A stretch of DNA of 64,000 bases from Mycobacterium sp. EPa45. Its GTDB lineage: Bacteria; Actinomycetota; Actinomycetes; Mycobacteriales; Mycobacteriaceae. The stretch is taken from contig NZ_CP011773.1 of assembly GCF_001021385.1 (NCBI RefSeq), positions 2,542,001-2,606,000 of the forward strand, written 5' to 3'. Positions within the stretch are counted from its first letter, which is position 1; every line of letters starts with the position of its first letter. Position numbers and translations under genes: made by a program. Of the stretch, positions 46,583 to 55,674 are shown in pieces. A model generated the notes under the pieces. The model searched no databases, was not told the DNA's origin, and was given only the letters and a program-made list of their open reading frames with translations.

Positions 46583-47880
46583 CTGGCGCGGGTGTGTGGG
46601 AATCGAAGGCGCGTACGGAACTTGTCGATTTCTGTTGTGAGTTGGCTGCCGATTTCTTGGAGCGTGGATCGTCGCTGCCCTGGGTAGTTGCGAAGCGCGA
46701 TGTAGGCCGCGGCGAGGAGCCGCGATGTGGTGAGAAGTTTGGTTGATGGGACGTCGCGGTTGATCACTTGCAGCAGGGTGGCGGCCCCGTCCGGGGCGCG
46801 GCTTACCCGGCGGAGGAGTTCGACGACCAGCGGTGAGGGCGGTCCCGGTGGGGCCATTTGCAGGGCGAACCAGTACATGTCGTACGAGGTGTGGTCGCGG
46901 TGGCGCCACCAGCGTTGTATCGCCTCGTCGCGAGCGGCTGCAGAGGATGTTGATTCACAGATCGCCGACGACAGCGACTTGGCTTGACACAGCGCGTCGG
47001 AGATACCCTGACCCGGCGTGAAGTCCTTGAAATGGCCAGCGTCTCCGGCCAGCGCCCAACCTGGGCCGGCCGACTCCCGAAAGTAGCTGTGCCAGTTCGC
47101 CATTACTCGCAGCGGTCCGTGACGCTCAGCGTTTCCCACGATGTCGTCGAGTTCGGGCCAACCTCGAACGGCATTACGGAAGTTAACTTCTCGGTTTCGA
47201 AGGAATTCTGTCGCTTCGCGATGGTCGACGGCGACGGCCGCCATGTACAGGCCAGAATCTGTGGGGCTGGCCAGATAAGCCAGATTGCCTCGACGCCCGA
47301 TCCGCAGTCGGGGCTCCTGCGGCCCTGTGGCGAAATACCCCCACACCGGTATCCGGCCCGCCGGTTTCACCAAGTACTTGATGGCCGCAACCGACTTGGC
47401 CACAATCGACCCCCGGCCGTCGGCCCCGATCACCAACTGGGCATTCACGGATCCATCAGCAGTGTCGACGCCGATGACCCTGTCGTTGTGCGTGCGGACC
47501 CCCGTAACGCGGCAGCCTGTCCGAACGTCTACGCCGGCCTTCACCGCCACCTGCTGCAGCGTCTGATCGAGGATTGCTCGGCGTACGTTCAGTCCCGGAA
47601 ACGCGTAGGCACCGTCGAGAGTGCCATCGATGCGGATGTCGTCAACGACAAGGCTGAACCGCTCCAACGGCGCCGCATCCCGTGCCAGTAGCGACTCGAA
47701 CGCATTGAGTTCTGCGAGCACTCCCACGCCGCGGGGCTGAATCACGTGCGTGGACGGCGTCTCGCTGGGAAAGGCGGCTTTGTCCATCAGGCAGACCCGT
47801 AGGCCAGCGCGGGCCAAATACGTGGCGAGGGACGCACCAGCACAGCGGGCGCCGACGATGACGACGTCGAATGATTCCAT
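46570..47880 (-). CDS. FAD-dependent oxidoreductase (PHBH/geranylgeranyl-reductase-like)
   Basis: 436 residues. Rossmann motif FDVVIVGARCAGASLATYLA, DG-type motif QLVIGADGRGSIVAK, and GD motif WALAGDAGHFKDFTPGQGIS. Aromatic hydroxylase or prenyl reductase type; substrate unknown. Divergent from a TetR-type regulator with a palindromic operator between them, so probably induced by a small molecule. Confidence 0.85.
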   Translation of the reverse strand: MESFDVVIVGARCAGASLATYLARAGLRVCLMDKAAFPSETPSTHVIQPRGVGVLAELNAFESLLARDAAPLERFSLVVDDIRIDGTLDGAYAFPGLNVRRAILDQTLQQVAVKAGVDVRTGCRVTGVRTHNDRVIGVDTADGSVNAQLVIGADGRGSIVAKSVAAIKYLVKPAGRIPVWGYFATGPQEPRLRIGRRGNLAYLASPTDSGLYMAAVAVDHREATEFLRNREVNFRNAVRGWPELDDIVGNAERHGPLRVMANWHSYFRESAGPGWALAGDAGHFKDFTPGQGISDALCQAKSLSSAICESTSSAAARDEAIQRWWRHRDHTSYDMYWFALQMAPPGPPSPLVVELLRRVSRAPDGAATLLQVINRDVPSTKLLTTSRLLAAAYIALRNYPGQRRSTLQEIGSQLTTEIDKFRTRLRFPHTRASLDF

Positions 47881-47904
47881 CTGCGGTCCTCATGACAGCA
47901 TCAA

Positions 47905-47919
47905 CTTACCAACGGTAAG
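47905..47919. promoter_or_regulatory. TetR-type operator candidate
   Basis: CTTACC-AAC-GGTAAG, a perfect 6-bp inverted repeat with a 3-nt centre in the 65-bp gap between the divergent oxidoreductase and TetR-type genes. Confidence 0.65.
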
Positions 47920-47945
47920 ACTATCCATGAGCTGGAAACTTATCA

Positions 47946-48587
47946 ATGGTCAAATCGAGTACGCGATATCATCCACGCATGTCTCCACAGGACGCTCAGC
48001 GGCACTACCACCACGGTGACCTGCGTGCGACCGCCGTTGCCGCGGCAGTCATCGAAGTGCAAGAGGTGGGCATCTCTGCTGCTTCGATGCGCCGAATTGC
48101 CAGACGGGCCGGCGTCACGCATGCAGCGCTTGCTCACCACTTCGTTGACAAAACTGGTCTATTCACCGCCGTCGCCACGGAAGGGTTTCGGCGAATGGCA
48201 GCGGCAATCAGCCCTGCCGCCGCTAGCGATCGGGGGTTTCTGTTCGGAGGGGCCGAGTACGTGAGGTTCGCGCTTGAGAACCCCGGCTTCTATGAAGTGT
48301 TGTTCCGGCCATCCCTGTGCAATCAGGATGACCCCGAGTTGAAGCAGGCCCGCACTGAGGCGTTCGACACCCTGTACGGAAGTGCCCGCCGAAGCTTGAA
48401 GAGCGTTGGCGACTCCGAGGTGGTCACCGAGGTCGACGTTGCCAGCCTCGCCATCGCCGGCTGGTCAATGTCCCACGGCTACGCGACGCTGTTCGCGACC
48501 GGAAACTTCGCCGATCGCCCAGCCGGCGATATTTTCCGCGGAGTCGAGCTCCTCGCCTCTCTGCTCGCCAGCGCGTCGCCCGGCTGA
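47946..48587 (+). CDS. TetR-family transcriptional regulator
   Basis: 213 residues (an ATG eleven codons on is an alternative start). N-terminal HTH: GISAASMRRIARRAGVTHAA then LAHHFVDKTGLFTAVATEGF. C-terminal ligand domain with FALENPGFYEVLFRPSL. Likely represses itself and the divergent FAD oxidoreductase. Confidence 0.88.
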   Translation: MVKSSTRYHPRMSPQDAQRHYHHGDLRATAVAAAVIEVQEVGISAASMRRIARRAGVTHAALAHHFVDKTGLFTAVATEGFRRMAAAISPAAASDRGFLFGGAEYVRFALENPGFYEVLFRPSLCNQDDPELKQARTEAFDTLYGSARRSLKSVGDSEVVTEVDVASLAIAGWSMSHGYATLFATGNFADRPAGDIFRGVELLASLLASASPG

Positions 48588-48706
48588 TAACGACAGGTGC
48601 CAGCTCGAGATCCTCAGTCCACTGCGCCAACCGGCTCTGGCCGCAGTGGAGAGAGTTTGATGGCGCACGTCCGACTTGAGACGATTCGCAGGATTCGGAG
48701 GGGGCG

Positions 48707-48913
48707 CTACGACGTCTCGTGATGGCGAGCCTTGGAAAGCTGCTCGATTTCCCAGGCGATCACGTCGCTGAGTCGATACCGGACGTGGCGCCCGAACCGT
48801 GCGAACGGCGGACCGGCGCCTTTCGACGCCCACACGGCCGGGGTCTTCACCGGTACGCCGTAGCGGTCGGCAAGCTCCTGGCGAGAAATCCACCTCTCGA
48901 CCGGCTCCTCCAT
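48707..48913 (-). CDS. second excisionase/AlpA-type helix-turn-helix protein
   Basis: 68 residues from ATG 48913 with AAGAGG upstream. WISRQELADRYGVPVKTPAV and RFGRHVRYRLSDVIAWEIEQ are typical of element-borne HTH_17 proteins. Sits just upstream of and opposite to the relaxase gene, so it may control conjugation or excision rather than pair with the distant integrase. Confidence 0.75.
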   Translation of the reverse strand: MEEPVERWISRQELADRYGVPVKTPAVWASKGAGPPFARFGRHVRYRLSDVIAWEIEQLSKARHHETS

Positions 48914-49213
48914 AGCGACCTCTTTCTGCCTCACAGGAGTGATCCCTGATTCATCGTCGCTCGCGCCCCGGTCTTGAGCGACGTCGAACGCAATCGACAT
49001 CGGGTGGACGCGAACCCCAAGTCCTGCGCTTGCTGGCACCCAGGCTTCCCCTTAAGCACTCCCGCACCTTCGATCGCCTACACTTGACCACTTCCCACCC
49101 GTTCCCATCGCTTCCCGTTGATCTTCAAAGCCATTGAGCGGCACAGCAATTCATCCGAAATCACCTCTAATAACTATGGCACATTTGCACAAGGGTGTGC
49201 GAGATTGGCGGTA

Positions 49214-49230
49214 GCGAACGTTTCGTTCGC
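49214..49230. repeat. hairpin in the candidate oriT region
   Basis: GCGAACG-TTT-CGTTCGC, 7-bp arms, 52 bp before the relaxase ATG. A second, looser repeat (GCACA...TGTGC) lies at about 49180-49200. Relaxases nick near such inverted repeats, so 48914-49281 is the likely transfer origin region. No gene is seen there. Confidence 0.45.
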
Positions 49231-49281
49231 CGCCCAGCGGTATTGAGCCCCGGGCGATCTCGGGTTCGAGAGGTGATCGAC

Positions 49282-52071
49282 ATGCTGACGATTGCCAAGC
49301 TGTCGGCCTGGTCGATCAACTACTACAACGACACCGCCCGAGCCGCTCTTGATGCTCAGACGGCTGGCGGCGGGCTGGGGGAGTACTACTCCGAACACGA
49401 CACCCGCACACCCGTTTGGCTGTGCGCCGGGGACGCCCGCCGCGCAGCCGAACTCGTCGGATTGTCGGACCTCGATCGAGCGGGGGGAGAGGCAAAAACC
49501 GATGTCGTCGAGAGGTGGTTGGTCGGCGGAGAATCGCCCAACGGTGCGGCGGGCCGCGGGTTCCGAAGCGGCAGTGTGCATGGCTTCGATCTGACGTTCT
49601 GCGCGCCGAAGTCGGTATCGCTGATCCGCGCAATCCGCGCCGACGATGTGGCGGATAAAGCAATCGCTGACGCCCACGCGGCCGCCCTTTCTGAGGCGAT
49701 GGAATACCTTGCGACCCATGCCGGATACACCCGCGTGCACAACCCGATCACGGGGGAGAAGGACCTCGTTCGGCTCCCCGGTTTGGTGGCGGTTGCCTAC
49801 CAGCACGAGACCTCCCGAGCCGGTGATCCACACCTGCACACCCACGTCATCGTCCCCAACCGGCAAGCCCGTGCCGATGGTGCGATGGTGTCGATCGACG
49901 GCACCTCGCTGTACCACGAAGCCAAGGCCGCTGGAGTCATCTATCAGGCCACGCTGCGCCGCGAACTGCACCAATCTTTGGGCTACGAATGGCTGCCCGT
50001 CGACCCCGCAACGGGCATGGCCGAAGTCGCTGGCATCGACCCGAGCAGCATCGCCGCGTGGTCGCAACGCTCCACCCAACTGCGCGAGTGGGCCGCCGGG
50101 AATCTCGTCGTAAACGACGGGGGTGAACTGACAGGAGCGCAGCTCAGTGCGGCTCAAAAGGCCACCCGCCCAAGCAAAGCTGAACAAGTCGCGTGGGCTG
50201 AACTACGGGCCGGATGGCGCACCGACGAGCGCGGTCTTGGCATTGATTCGGCGGCGCATCGCCGGGCCCGGCGTGATCGCGTTGCAGCAAGCGGACCGAG
50301 GTTCGACCGCCAACGGATTGCCGACGCCGCCGCCACGATCGAGAAGGCCGCATTCACCCGCGCCGACCTCGTCGAAGTCATTGGCGCCCAACTTCCGGTG
50401 GACACCGCGCGCTCGCCCCGCCAGCTGGTCGAGGAAGCTGTAGACGAGATCGCGGTGCGACTGACCGCACCACGCGACGCGCATCAGCGGGAGGGCCACG
50501 AGCGGTTCACCCTCGATCTGATCCTGGCCGAAGAAGCCGCCGTGCTCGATCTCGTCGACGCCCAAGATTCCCGGTCAATCCTGTGGGGCTTGCGTGACGA
50601 CGTCGACGGCTTGTCGCCGGATCAACAACGCGCAGTGGTAAATATCGCCATATCACCCTGGTTGGTGCAGCCACTCAGCGCGCCTGCTGGGGCCGGCAAG
50701 ACGACGTCAATGCGGGCTCTGGTAGCGATGGCTCATCGCCGCCGAAGCGGGCGAGTGATCGTGTTGGCGCCGACCGGCAATGCCGTCGATGTCGCGGTGC
50801 GTGAAGGCGCCGGAGACACCGGCTACACCATCGCGAAAGCACTCCACGATATAGACAGTCACACTCTGAGCCTGAAGTATACCGATCTGGTCATCGTCGA
50901 CGAGGCAGGCATGGTCGGCACCGACGACCTACGACGGCTCCTTACCGCGACCACGCTCGGGGGCGTAAAAGTAGTCCTGGTTGGCGATCAACACCAGCTC
51001 GCCCCAGTGAAAGCCCGTGGCGGCATGTTCGCGCAGTTGTGCGCCGACTTGCCGTGGGCCCAGAGGCTATCCGAGGTGTGGCGAATGCACGACCCCGAGG
51101 AACGCAACGCATCGCTCGCGTTGCGTGACGGAGGACCGGCCCCGGTGCGCCGAGCGATCGAGTGGTATTGCAAGAACGATCGCCTGCATGCCGGAGATGA
51201 GATCGACATGGCCAGTGCTGCTTTGGCAGGCTACCGACGTGACATCGCAGCGGGCAAGGATAGCCTGCTGGTTTGCGACACGACAGAGATGGCCGACGCG
51301 CTGAACCACCGCATCCACACCGAGACCATCGACCCGGACGCGCTAGCCGTGACCGCTGCACGCGAACATCAGATCGCTGTCGGTGACCTGATCATCAGCC
51401 GCTGCAACGACCCCACGATCAGTGTCTTGCACGCCACCGAAAGGACCCAACACGCGGACCCGGTGCGCAATGGAAACCGTTGGCGCGTCTACGCCATCGA
51501 CCCCGACAATCAGCGCATCGCCGCCCGGCGCGTCAGCGACGGTGCTCGCACCGTCTTCACCGGCGACTACCTACGCGAACATGTCACCCACGGCTACGCC
51601 ATCACCGTGCACTCCGCACAGGGCGCCACCACTGACACCACCTACGCTGTGCTGAGCGAAAACACCACTCGCGCATTGCTCTACGTCGCCATGAGTCGAG
51701 GACGCCAAACCAATACCGTCTATCTGACTGAACAGCTCGGCGGTGACAAGCAGCTAGACCACCATTCGCAACCCCAGCTGCACGGCGCCGTTCGTGGCGC
51801 GAGTCGACATGCTGCCCAGCTCGTTCGCAGAATCGTTGCCAACGTGGGCGATCAAGCCCGCACTGCCCATGACATCGCAGCCAAGGCGCCGGGTGACTCG
51901 CGGGATCTCGGCCACGTTTCTGCACTACAGTCTCGACGGCTTCGGCAGGTCACTGACCGCAAGACCGCACTACAAGAATGGCAACGTAGCCGCTCGGGCG
52001 ACACAAGCGAGGTCCATCGCGAAAAGAGCCAGAGCCGGCAATCGGAACTCAACGACGGAGTCGAACTCTAG
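49282..52071 (+). CDS. MobF/TrwC-TraA-type conjugative relaxase-helicase
   Basis: 929 residues from ATG 49282 with GAGAGG eight bases upstream. Relaxase domain: adjacent catalytic tyrosines 14-15 ([10 protein letters not shown]) and metal ligands His184/186/188 ([12 protein letters not shown]). Helicase half: Walker [13 protein letters not shown] near 466, [29 protein letters not shown] and a late [19 protein letters not shown] motif as in RecD-like enzymes. It nicks and unwinds DNA at oriT for conjugation. No type IV secretion genes are present, so the element is mobilisable or a remnant. Confidence 0.93.
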   Translation: MLTIAKLSAWSINYYNDTARAALDAQTAGGGLGEYYSEHDTRTPVWLCAGDARRAAELVGLSDLDRAGGEAKTDVVERWLVGGESPNGAAGRGFRSGSVHGFDLTFCAPKSVSLIRAIRADDVADKAIADAHAAALSEAMEYLATHAGYTRVHNPITGEKDLVRLPGLVAVAYQHETSRAGDPHLHTHVIVPNRQARADGAMVSIDGTSLYHEAKAAGVIYQATLRRELHQSLGYEWLPVDPATGMAEVAGIDPSSIAAWSQRSTQLREWAAGNLVVNDGGELTGAQLSAAQKATRPSKAEQVAWAELRAGWRTDERGLGIDSAAHRRARRDRVAASGPRFDRQRIADAAATIEKAAFTRADLVEVIGAQLPVDTARSPRQLVEEAVDEIAVRLTAPRDAHQREGHERFTLDLILAEEAAVLDLVDAQDSRSILWGLRDDVDGLSPDQQRAVVNIAISPWLVQPLSAPAGAGKTTSMRALVAMAHRRRSGRVIVLAPTGNAVDVAVREGAGDTGYTIAKALHDIDSHTLSLKYTDLVIVDEAGMVGTDDLRRLLTATTLGGVKVVLVGDQHQLAPVKARGGMFAQLCADLPWAQRLSEVWRMHDPEERNASLALRDGGPAPVRRAIEWYCKNDRLHAGDEIDMASAALAGYRRDIAAGKDSLLVCDTTEMADALNHRIHTETIDPDALAVTAAREHQIAVGDLIISRCNDPTISVLHATERTQHADPVRNGNRWRVYAIDPDNQRIAARRVSDGARTVFTGDYLREHVTHGYAITVHSAQGATTDTTYAVLSENTTRALLYVAMSRGRQTNTVYLTEQLGGDKQLDHHSQPQLHGAVRGASRHAAQLVRRIVANVGDQARTAHDIAAKAPGDSRDLGHVSALQSRRLRQVTDRKTALQEWQRSRSGDTSEVHREKSQSRQSELNDGVEL

Positions 52072-52209
52072 ACACGGGATCCGAGCAGCGACTGAGTAGT
52101 ACCGGCTCCTCAACCGATTAACTCGTCCGTCCGCTGTTGCTCCTCGCTGCCTCTGCGACGTCGGTCATCTTGTCTCGGACCAACTCAACGACGGGCACAG
52201 TTTCTTCTT

Positions 52210-52224
52210 GACGGTTTGACCGTC
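52210..52224. terminator. short hairpin between convergent relaxase and AlbA_2 genes
   Basis: GACGGT-TTG-ACCGTC, overlapping a second possible stem CGTCCG/CGGACG (52221-52247). Nothing else is seen in 52072-52252. Confidence 0.4.
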
Positions 52225-52252
52225 CGTAGCGACCGCGCCGGCGGACGGTTGT

Positions 52253-53779
52253 CTAGCCCTGTGCGGCCGGCCCCGGATCGTTCTTGCCGATAAACTCATC
52301 CACTGTCGGTGGTGGCCCCCACCAGCGGCCACCCTCGCTGAGTGATTGAGTCATCGCGACACGATAGACCTCACGCATGGCGTGTGCGATCTCAGCGTCA
52401 GTGGCCCCGGGAATCAGCCGGTGCCGGATGTCGGCGTCAGACACGATGCGCTGGGCCACAGGCGTTGCGCGGTCTTCGTTGAACGCGGCAGAGGATGGAT
52501 AGGCTTTACCGTGGCCTGTTCCCCTCGTGTAGACGATGAAGCAGTAGGCGAGGTCAAACTGGCACAGGGAATTGAGAAGAACGTCATGAGCCGTGATTTC
52601 GGTATCGGATGGAAACTCAATGTTATCGAGGTCAGGTCGCATAGCCGAATGATCGACGATGAGCTCGCGTGCAGCCGAGATGATGAATCCGTTCCGGCCA
52701 CTGGTGAGATCTGCGCGTGAAGCGTCGACTTGTGCGTGTCGAATCCAGGAGGAGTACGTGTAGTCGGCGCCGTAACTCTCCGAGGGCACGGGCCTCAGTG
52801 CCAGGCTGGAGACCGTTTCCCACGCTTCCAGCCTGACGGCGAGACTGCCGATGACGTAGAGCCTGATCACCGTGGACAGGCGCTTCCTGGTGGCATCGGA
52901 GCCCACGCCGAGCTTGACGTATTGATCACCAAGCCTCTCGATCGCTTCGGTGACCAGGTCGCCGCGCTCAAAGTACAGCGCTTGGGCACAGAAGATGACC
53001 CATAAGTTCAGCGCCTTTTCGAAATCCTCCACACTCATGCCAGCCGCCATGGACTGAGTCAGTGACCGGAGGAACTGGCGGAGCCTCACATCGTTGTCGA
53101 CTTCGAGGAGAGTGGCCGCGGCCTCCGCGAATGTCGGGTAGTCCATATTTGTCGAAAGGGGGATATCTCTGCGGGTGCCGGCCGAATTAGCCTGCGAGGC
53201 AATAAACTCGCGAATGACTTGCTGGGCGAGGTCGCCCGCCTCTTTGCGGATCCTGGCGGTGTACTCGGACAATACATCCGGCCAGTGAGCATGACGGAGA
53301 CGGACGTTCTGGGCCCCTTCTCTCACCCAGATCTCTCCGGGACGAAACACCGTCACCACCTTGCCGTCGGGATCCATAAACTCGCCGTCTTTGCTGAACG
53401 GCACCGGAAGTCCGTCACGGTGGTGCGGTACGAACACCATCACGATCTCATCGCTGCCATGATCATGAATCTGCACCCTGAGGTGGATCTCGCCCTCGAT
53501 GTACTTTCGGACGAGGTCACCGAGTTTGGCGCCGTCGAACGCTCTTCGGTCCTTGATGGTTCCGATCGGCGTACACGGAACTCCAGCGTCGTCAACACCT
53601 ATGAGGATGTATCCACCCGGGGGCCGATTCGACATTGTCACAATGTCTTTTACGATTTTCAAACGATCCTCTAACACACCCAGGTCGACGGAAGCCTTCA
53701 GGTCGAGGTGGGTTTCTTCGGGGTTGCCGAGCAGCTCCCGGAGCTTCTCGTAATCGGTGCGCCCGTCAGGAACTATCAT
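52253..53779 (-). CDS. AlbA_2-domain (Schlafen-like) putative nucleic-acid-binding protein
   Basis: 508 residues from ATG 53779 (ATG 53821 is an alternative). Residues ~5-130 form an AlbA_2 domain: EETHLDLKASVDL, IVKDIVTMSNRPPGGYILIG, VRKYIEGEIHLRVQ. The remaining ~380 residues are helical, with unknown family and a Trp/Gly/Pro-rich tail. AlbA_2 proteins bind or cut nucleic acids and occur in defence islands and phage-related loci; a function here is not established. Separated by ~450 bp from the next upstream gene. Confidence 0.7.
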   Translation of the reverse strand: MIVPDGRTDYEKLRELLGNPEETHLDLKASVDLGVLEDRLKIVKDIVTMSNRPPGGYILIGVDDAGVPCTPIGTIKDRRAFDGAKLGDLVRKYIEGEIHLRVQIHDHGSDEIVMVFVPHHRDGLPVPFSKDGEFMDPDGKVVTVFRPGEIWVREGAQNVRLRHAHWPDVLSEYTARIRKEAGDLAQQVIREFIASQANSAGTRRDIPLSTNMDYPTFAEAAATLLEVDNDVRLRQFLRSLTQSMAAGMSVEDFEKALNLWVIFCAQALYFERGDLVTEAIERLGDQYVKLGVGSDATRKRLSTVIRLYVIGSLAVRLEAWETVSSLALRPVPSESYGADYTYSSWIRHAQVDASRADLTSGRNGFIISAARELIVDHSAMRPDLDNIEFPSDTEITAHDVLLNSLCQFDLAYCFIVYTRGTGHGKAYPSSAAFNEDRATPVAQRIVSDADIRHRLIPGATDAEIAHAMREVYRVAMTQSLSEGGRWWGPPPTVDEFIGKNDPGPAAQG

Positions 53780-54226
53780 GCTTGTTGACCCCTTCCGTGC
53801 TGCCTCGAGCGAATCTCCCATGACACTGTCAGCTCCCCGACCGTCGGCGACAGTACTCCAGCTCGCCGCTGCGGACCTAACAACCTCTGTGCCCGGCCGC
53901 AGGATGCAATCACGGAGGGCATTGGTAACCTGCCGCCGGCCAATGCCTTCGACCCGGAGTCTCACGGATAACCAGCTCACGCTTCCGCCCACCGTCGACC
54001 AATCCCGCTGCAGCGGTGGGCATCTGATCAAGCGCCTCCATTCCGGGGTGTCACACTTCCTGATCAGCTGAGTCAAGGGCGTCTTCGACGTCACAGGGCG
54101 ATGGCTTCCCCCATCACGAAGGCGTCCGCCCAAATCTGGCGCTCTACGGAAGCTGAGCGGCTCGCATCCGTCGACACAGCGCGACACAGCAACGGATTGC
54201 ATGGAGTTGTTCGGGGGCGGCGGCAG
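53780..54226. other. gene-free interval before the AlbA_2 gene
   Basis: The AlbA_2 reading frame stays open to 54202 but the peptide (Arg/Ser-rich) is unlike protein. Otherwise nothing recognisable; presumably promoter and 5' region. Confidence 0.4.
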
Positions 54227-55396
54227 CTAATGTTCGCCAAAGGCCGCGGGGTCAGAGCGTGCCAGCCAGGGCCAGTCCGGTGGAGAGCCAAAGATGGCCT
54301 CTGTATCGGCCGATGCCTCAACCGGCTTGAACACCAGCCCGCTGTCGTCACATGTATGTGCTTCTAACGGAAGTTGCACCGTGAGAGTTTGGTGTGCCCA
54401 GGGATTCAGCCACATCGTCGGAAGCTCTGTGAACGGCCGCGACATTGAGATGCGTTGGGCAAAGAGCACTGCGGACACTCCCGCTCCGCGTGGCGGGGGC
54501 CCGGGGTTCCAGAAACCGTCAGCTGCCCTCACTATCGATGCCGACTCGCCATTTGAACTAACAGCGTGGGAGCCGAACAGTGCATCTTCGACTTCACTCG
54601 GCCTAGCGAAGATAGTCCAGTTCAAGATGGCCACCGCGAGGGACCCGCTGTGGGCACGGCCCTGTTCGCGCTTGTCCTTAAGAATTTTTCGGATCTCAAT
54701 AGCACTCTCGACGGGGAATGCGCCACTGCCCGGGCCGACTCCTATTCGGCCGCAATCTTCGCCCCGATTGTCGGGGCTAAATGGAATGGCCGACAACGTA
54801 ACCCGCCAATTGTCATCGCCGAAATCGAACATCTGCGATGGCCGCTCGCCGCGTTGCGTCAAGGTGTTGCGGACTAATTCGTAGTCCAAGGTATTGAGCC
54901 AAGATTCCACGTCTGCGATGACTCGGCTTCGCTTGAGTCTCAACCCGGACGAAGCGATTCGGACACCCACAAGGAAATCCGGATTACGGGCCGCGTCTAT
55001 ACAATCGAGTGCCCATCTCTCGCTATCGGAGTTCCACCGGCTTCCATCTTTAAAGAGAACGGCGCACTCGATGTGAGTTGATGAGGCGCCTTTCGAGACA
55101 AAGAAGTCCGGCCCCTGTCCGGGGTTCACTGTTACCGAGTATCCGAGTCGGCGGAAGAGGATGAATACGTAGAGTTCCCACCAGGCTGCGGCATGCTGGT
55201 GGACATCGTGTTTTCGGAATCGAGCCCGTAGGTCGCCCGTGGCGTCTGGATACTCCGCGTACCAATCCTCGATCAAGTCTCGTACTGCCTCGTACTCCGT
55301 GCCGCCGGCGCGATTAAGGAACTCGAAATGGGCTTCGCTGTATTTGGCGGGGTCATCATCTCGGGGTACCTGGTCGAAAAGGCCGGTTCCCGTCAC
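54227..55396 (-). CDS. unknown protein with nuclease-like (PD-(D/E)xK-like) N-terminal half
   Basis: 389 residues. Near 70-112, HAAAWWELYVFILFRRLGYS is followed by NPGQGPDFFV and STHIECAV. Glu74, Asp97 and Glu110 are spaced like the E...PD...E core of PD-(D/E)xK nucleases, but the usual Lys is absent (Glu-Cys-Ala), so it may be degenerate or use another residue. The C-terminal half is unrecognised. Last gene of a three-gene operon, overlapping the zinc-ribbon gene by four bases. Confidence 0.6.
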   Translation of the reverse strand: MTGTGLFDQVPRDDDPAKYSEAHFEFLNRAGGTEYEAVRDLIEDWYAEYPDATGDLRARFRKHDVHQHAAAWWELYVFILFRRLGYSVTVNPGQGPDFFVSKGASSTHIECAVLFKDGSRWNSDSERWALDCIDAARNPDFLVGVRIASSGLRLKRSRVIADVESWLNTLDYELVRNTLTQRGERPSQMFDFGDDNWRVTLSAIPFSPDNRGEDCGRIGVGPGSGAFPVESAIEIRKILKDKREQGRAHSGSLAVAILNWTIFARPSEVEDALFGSHAVSSNGESASIVRAADGFWNPGPPPRGAGVSAVLFAQRISMSRPFTELPTMWLNPWAHQTLTVQLPLEAHTCDDSGLVFKPVEASADTEAIFGSPPDWPWLARSDPAAFGEH

Positions 55397-55674
55397 TTCC
55401 CGTCAACGCCCGGCAGCCATCCTGATTGCACACCGCAGTTGTCGCAGTCGACGTCAACGATCCACTTCGACCGCTCGTCTAGGCCATGCGACCAGACCGG
55501 TTTGGCTACCGTCACACGGGCCGGCCGATTACATTCAGTGCACATCGCTTCCGCGGGGTAAGTTGCCATACAAAGGAGGCTAATCCCGCGGACCGACAGC
55601 TCCGGCTCGATCGTCGACTTTGCAAAGGTCTGTCCAGTCGGGCTCAGGGGTTTGCGATACGGGCTCTTCATCAT
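55393..55674 (-). CDS. small zinc-ribbon protein
   Basis: 93 residues. Two Cys pairs, CTECNRPARVTV and DCDNCGVQSGW, about 32 residues apart form a likely zinc ribbon. The N-terminal ~35 residues are basic and without motif. ATGATG at 55674/55671 overlaps the stop of the HEPN-like gene with GGAG just before it, and its own stop overlaps the next start. It is therefore tightly coupled to both neighbours and may be the DNA/RNA-recognition or bridging subunit. Confidence 0.65.
   Translation of the reverse strand: MMKSPYRKPLSPTGQTFAKSTIEPELSVRGISLLCMATYPAEAMCTECNRPARVTVAKPVWSHGLDERSKWIVDVDCDNCGVQSGWLPGVDGK

Noticed and set aside
52253..54202. Longer 649-codon reading of the AlbA_2 gene
   Set aside because: The first ~130 codons are Arg/Ser-rich and unlike protein; AlbA_2 similarity starts just after 53779.
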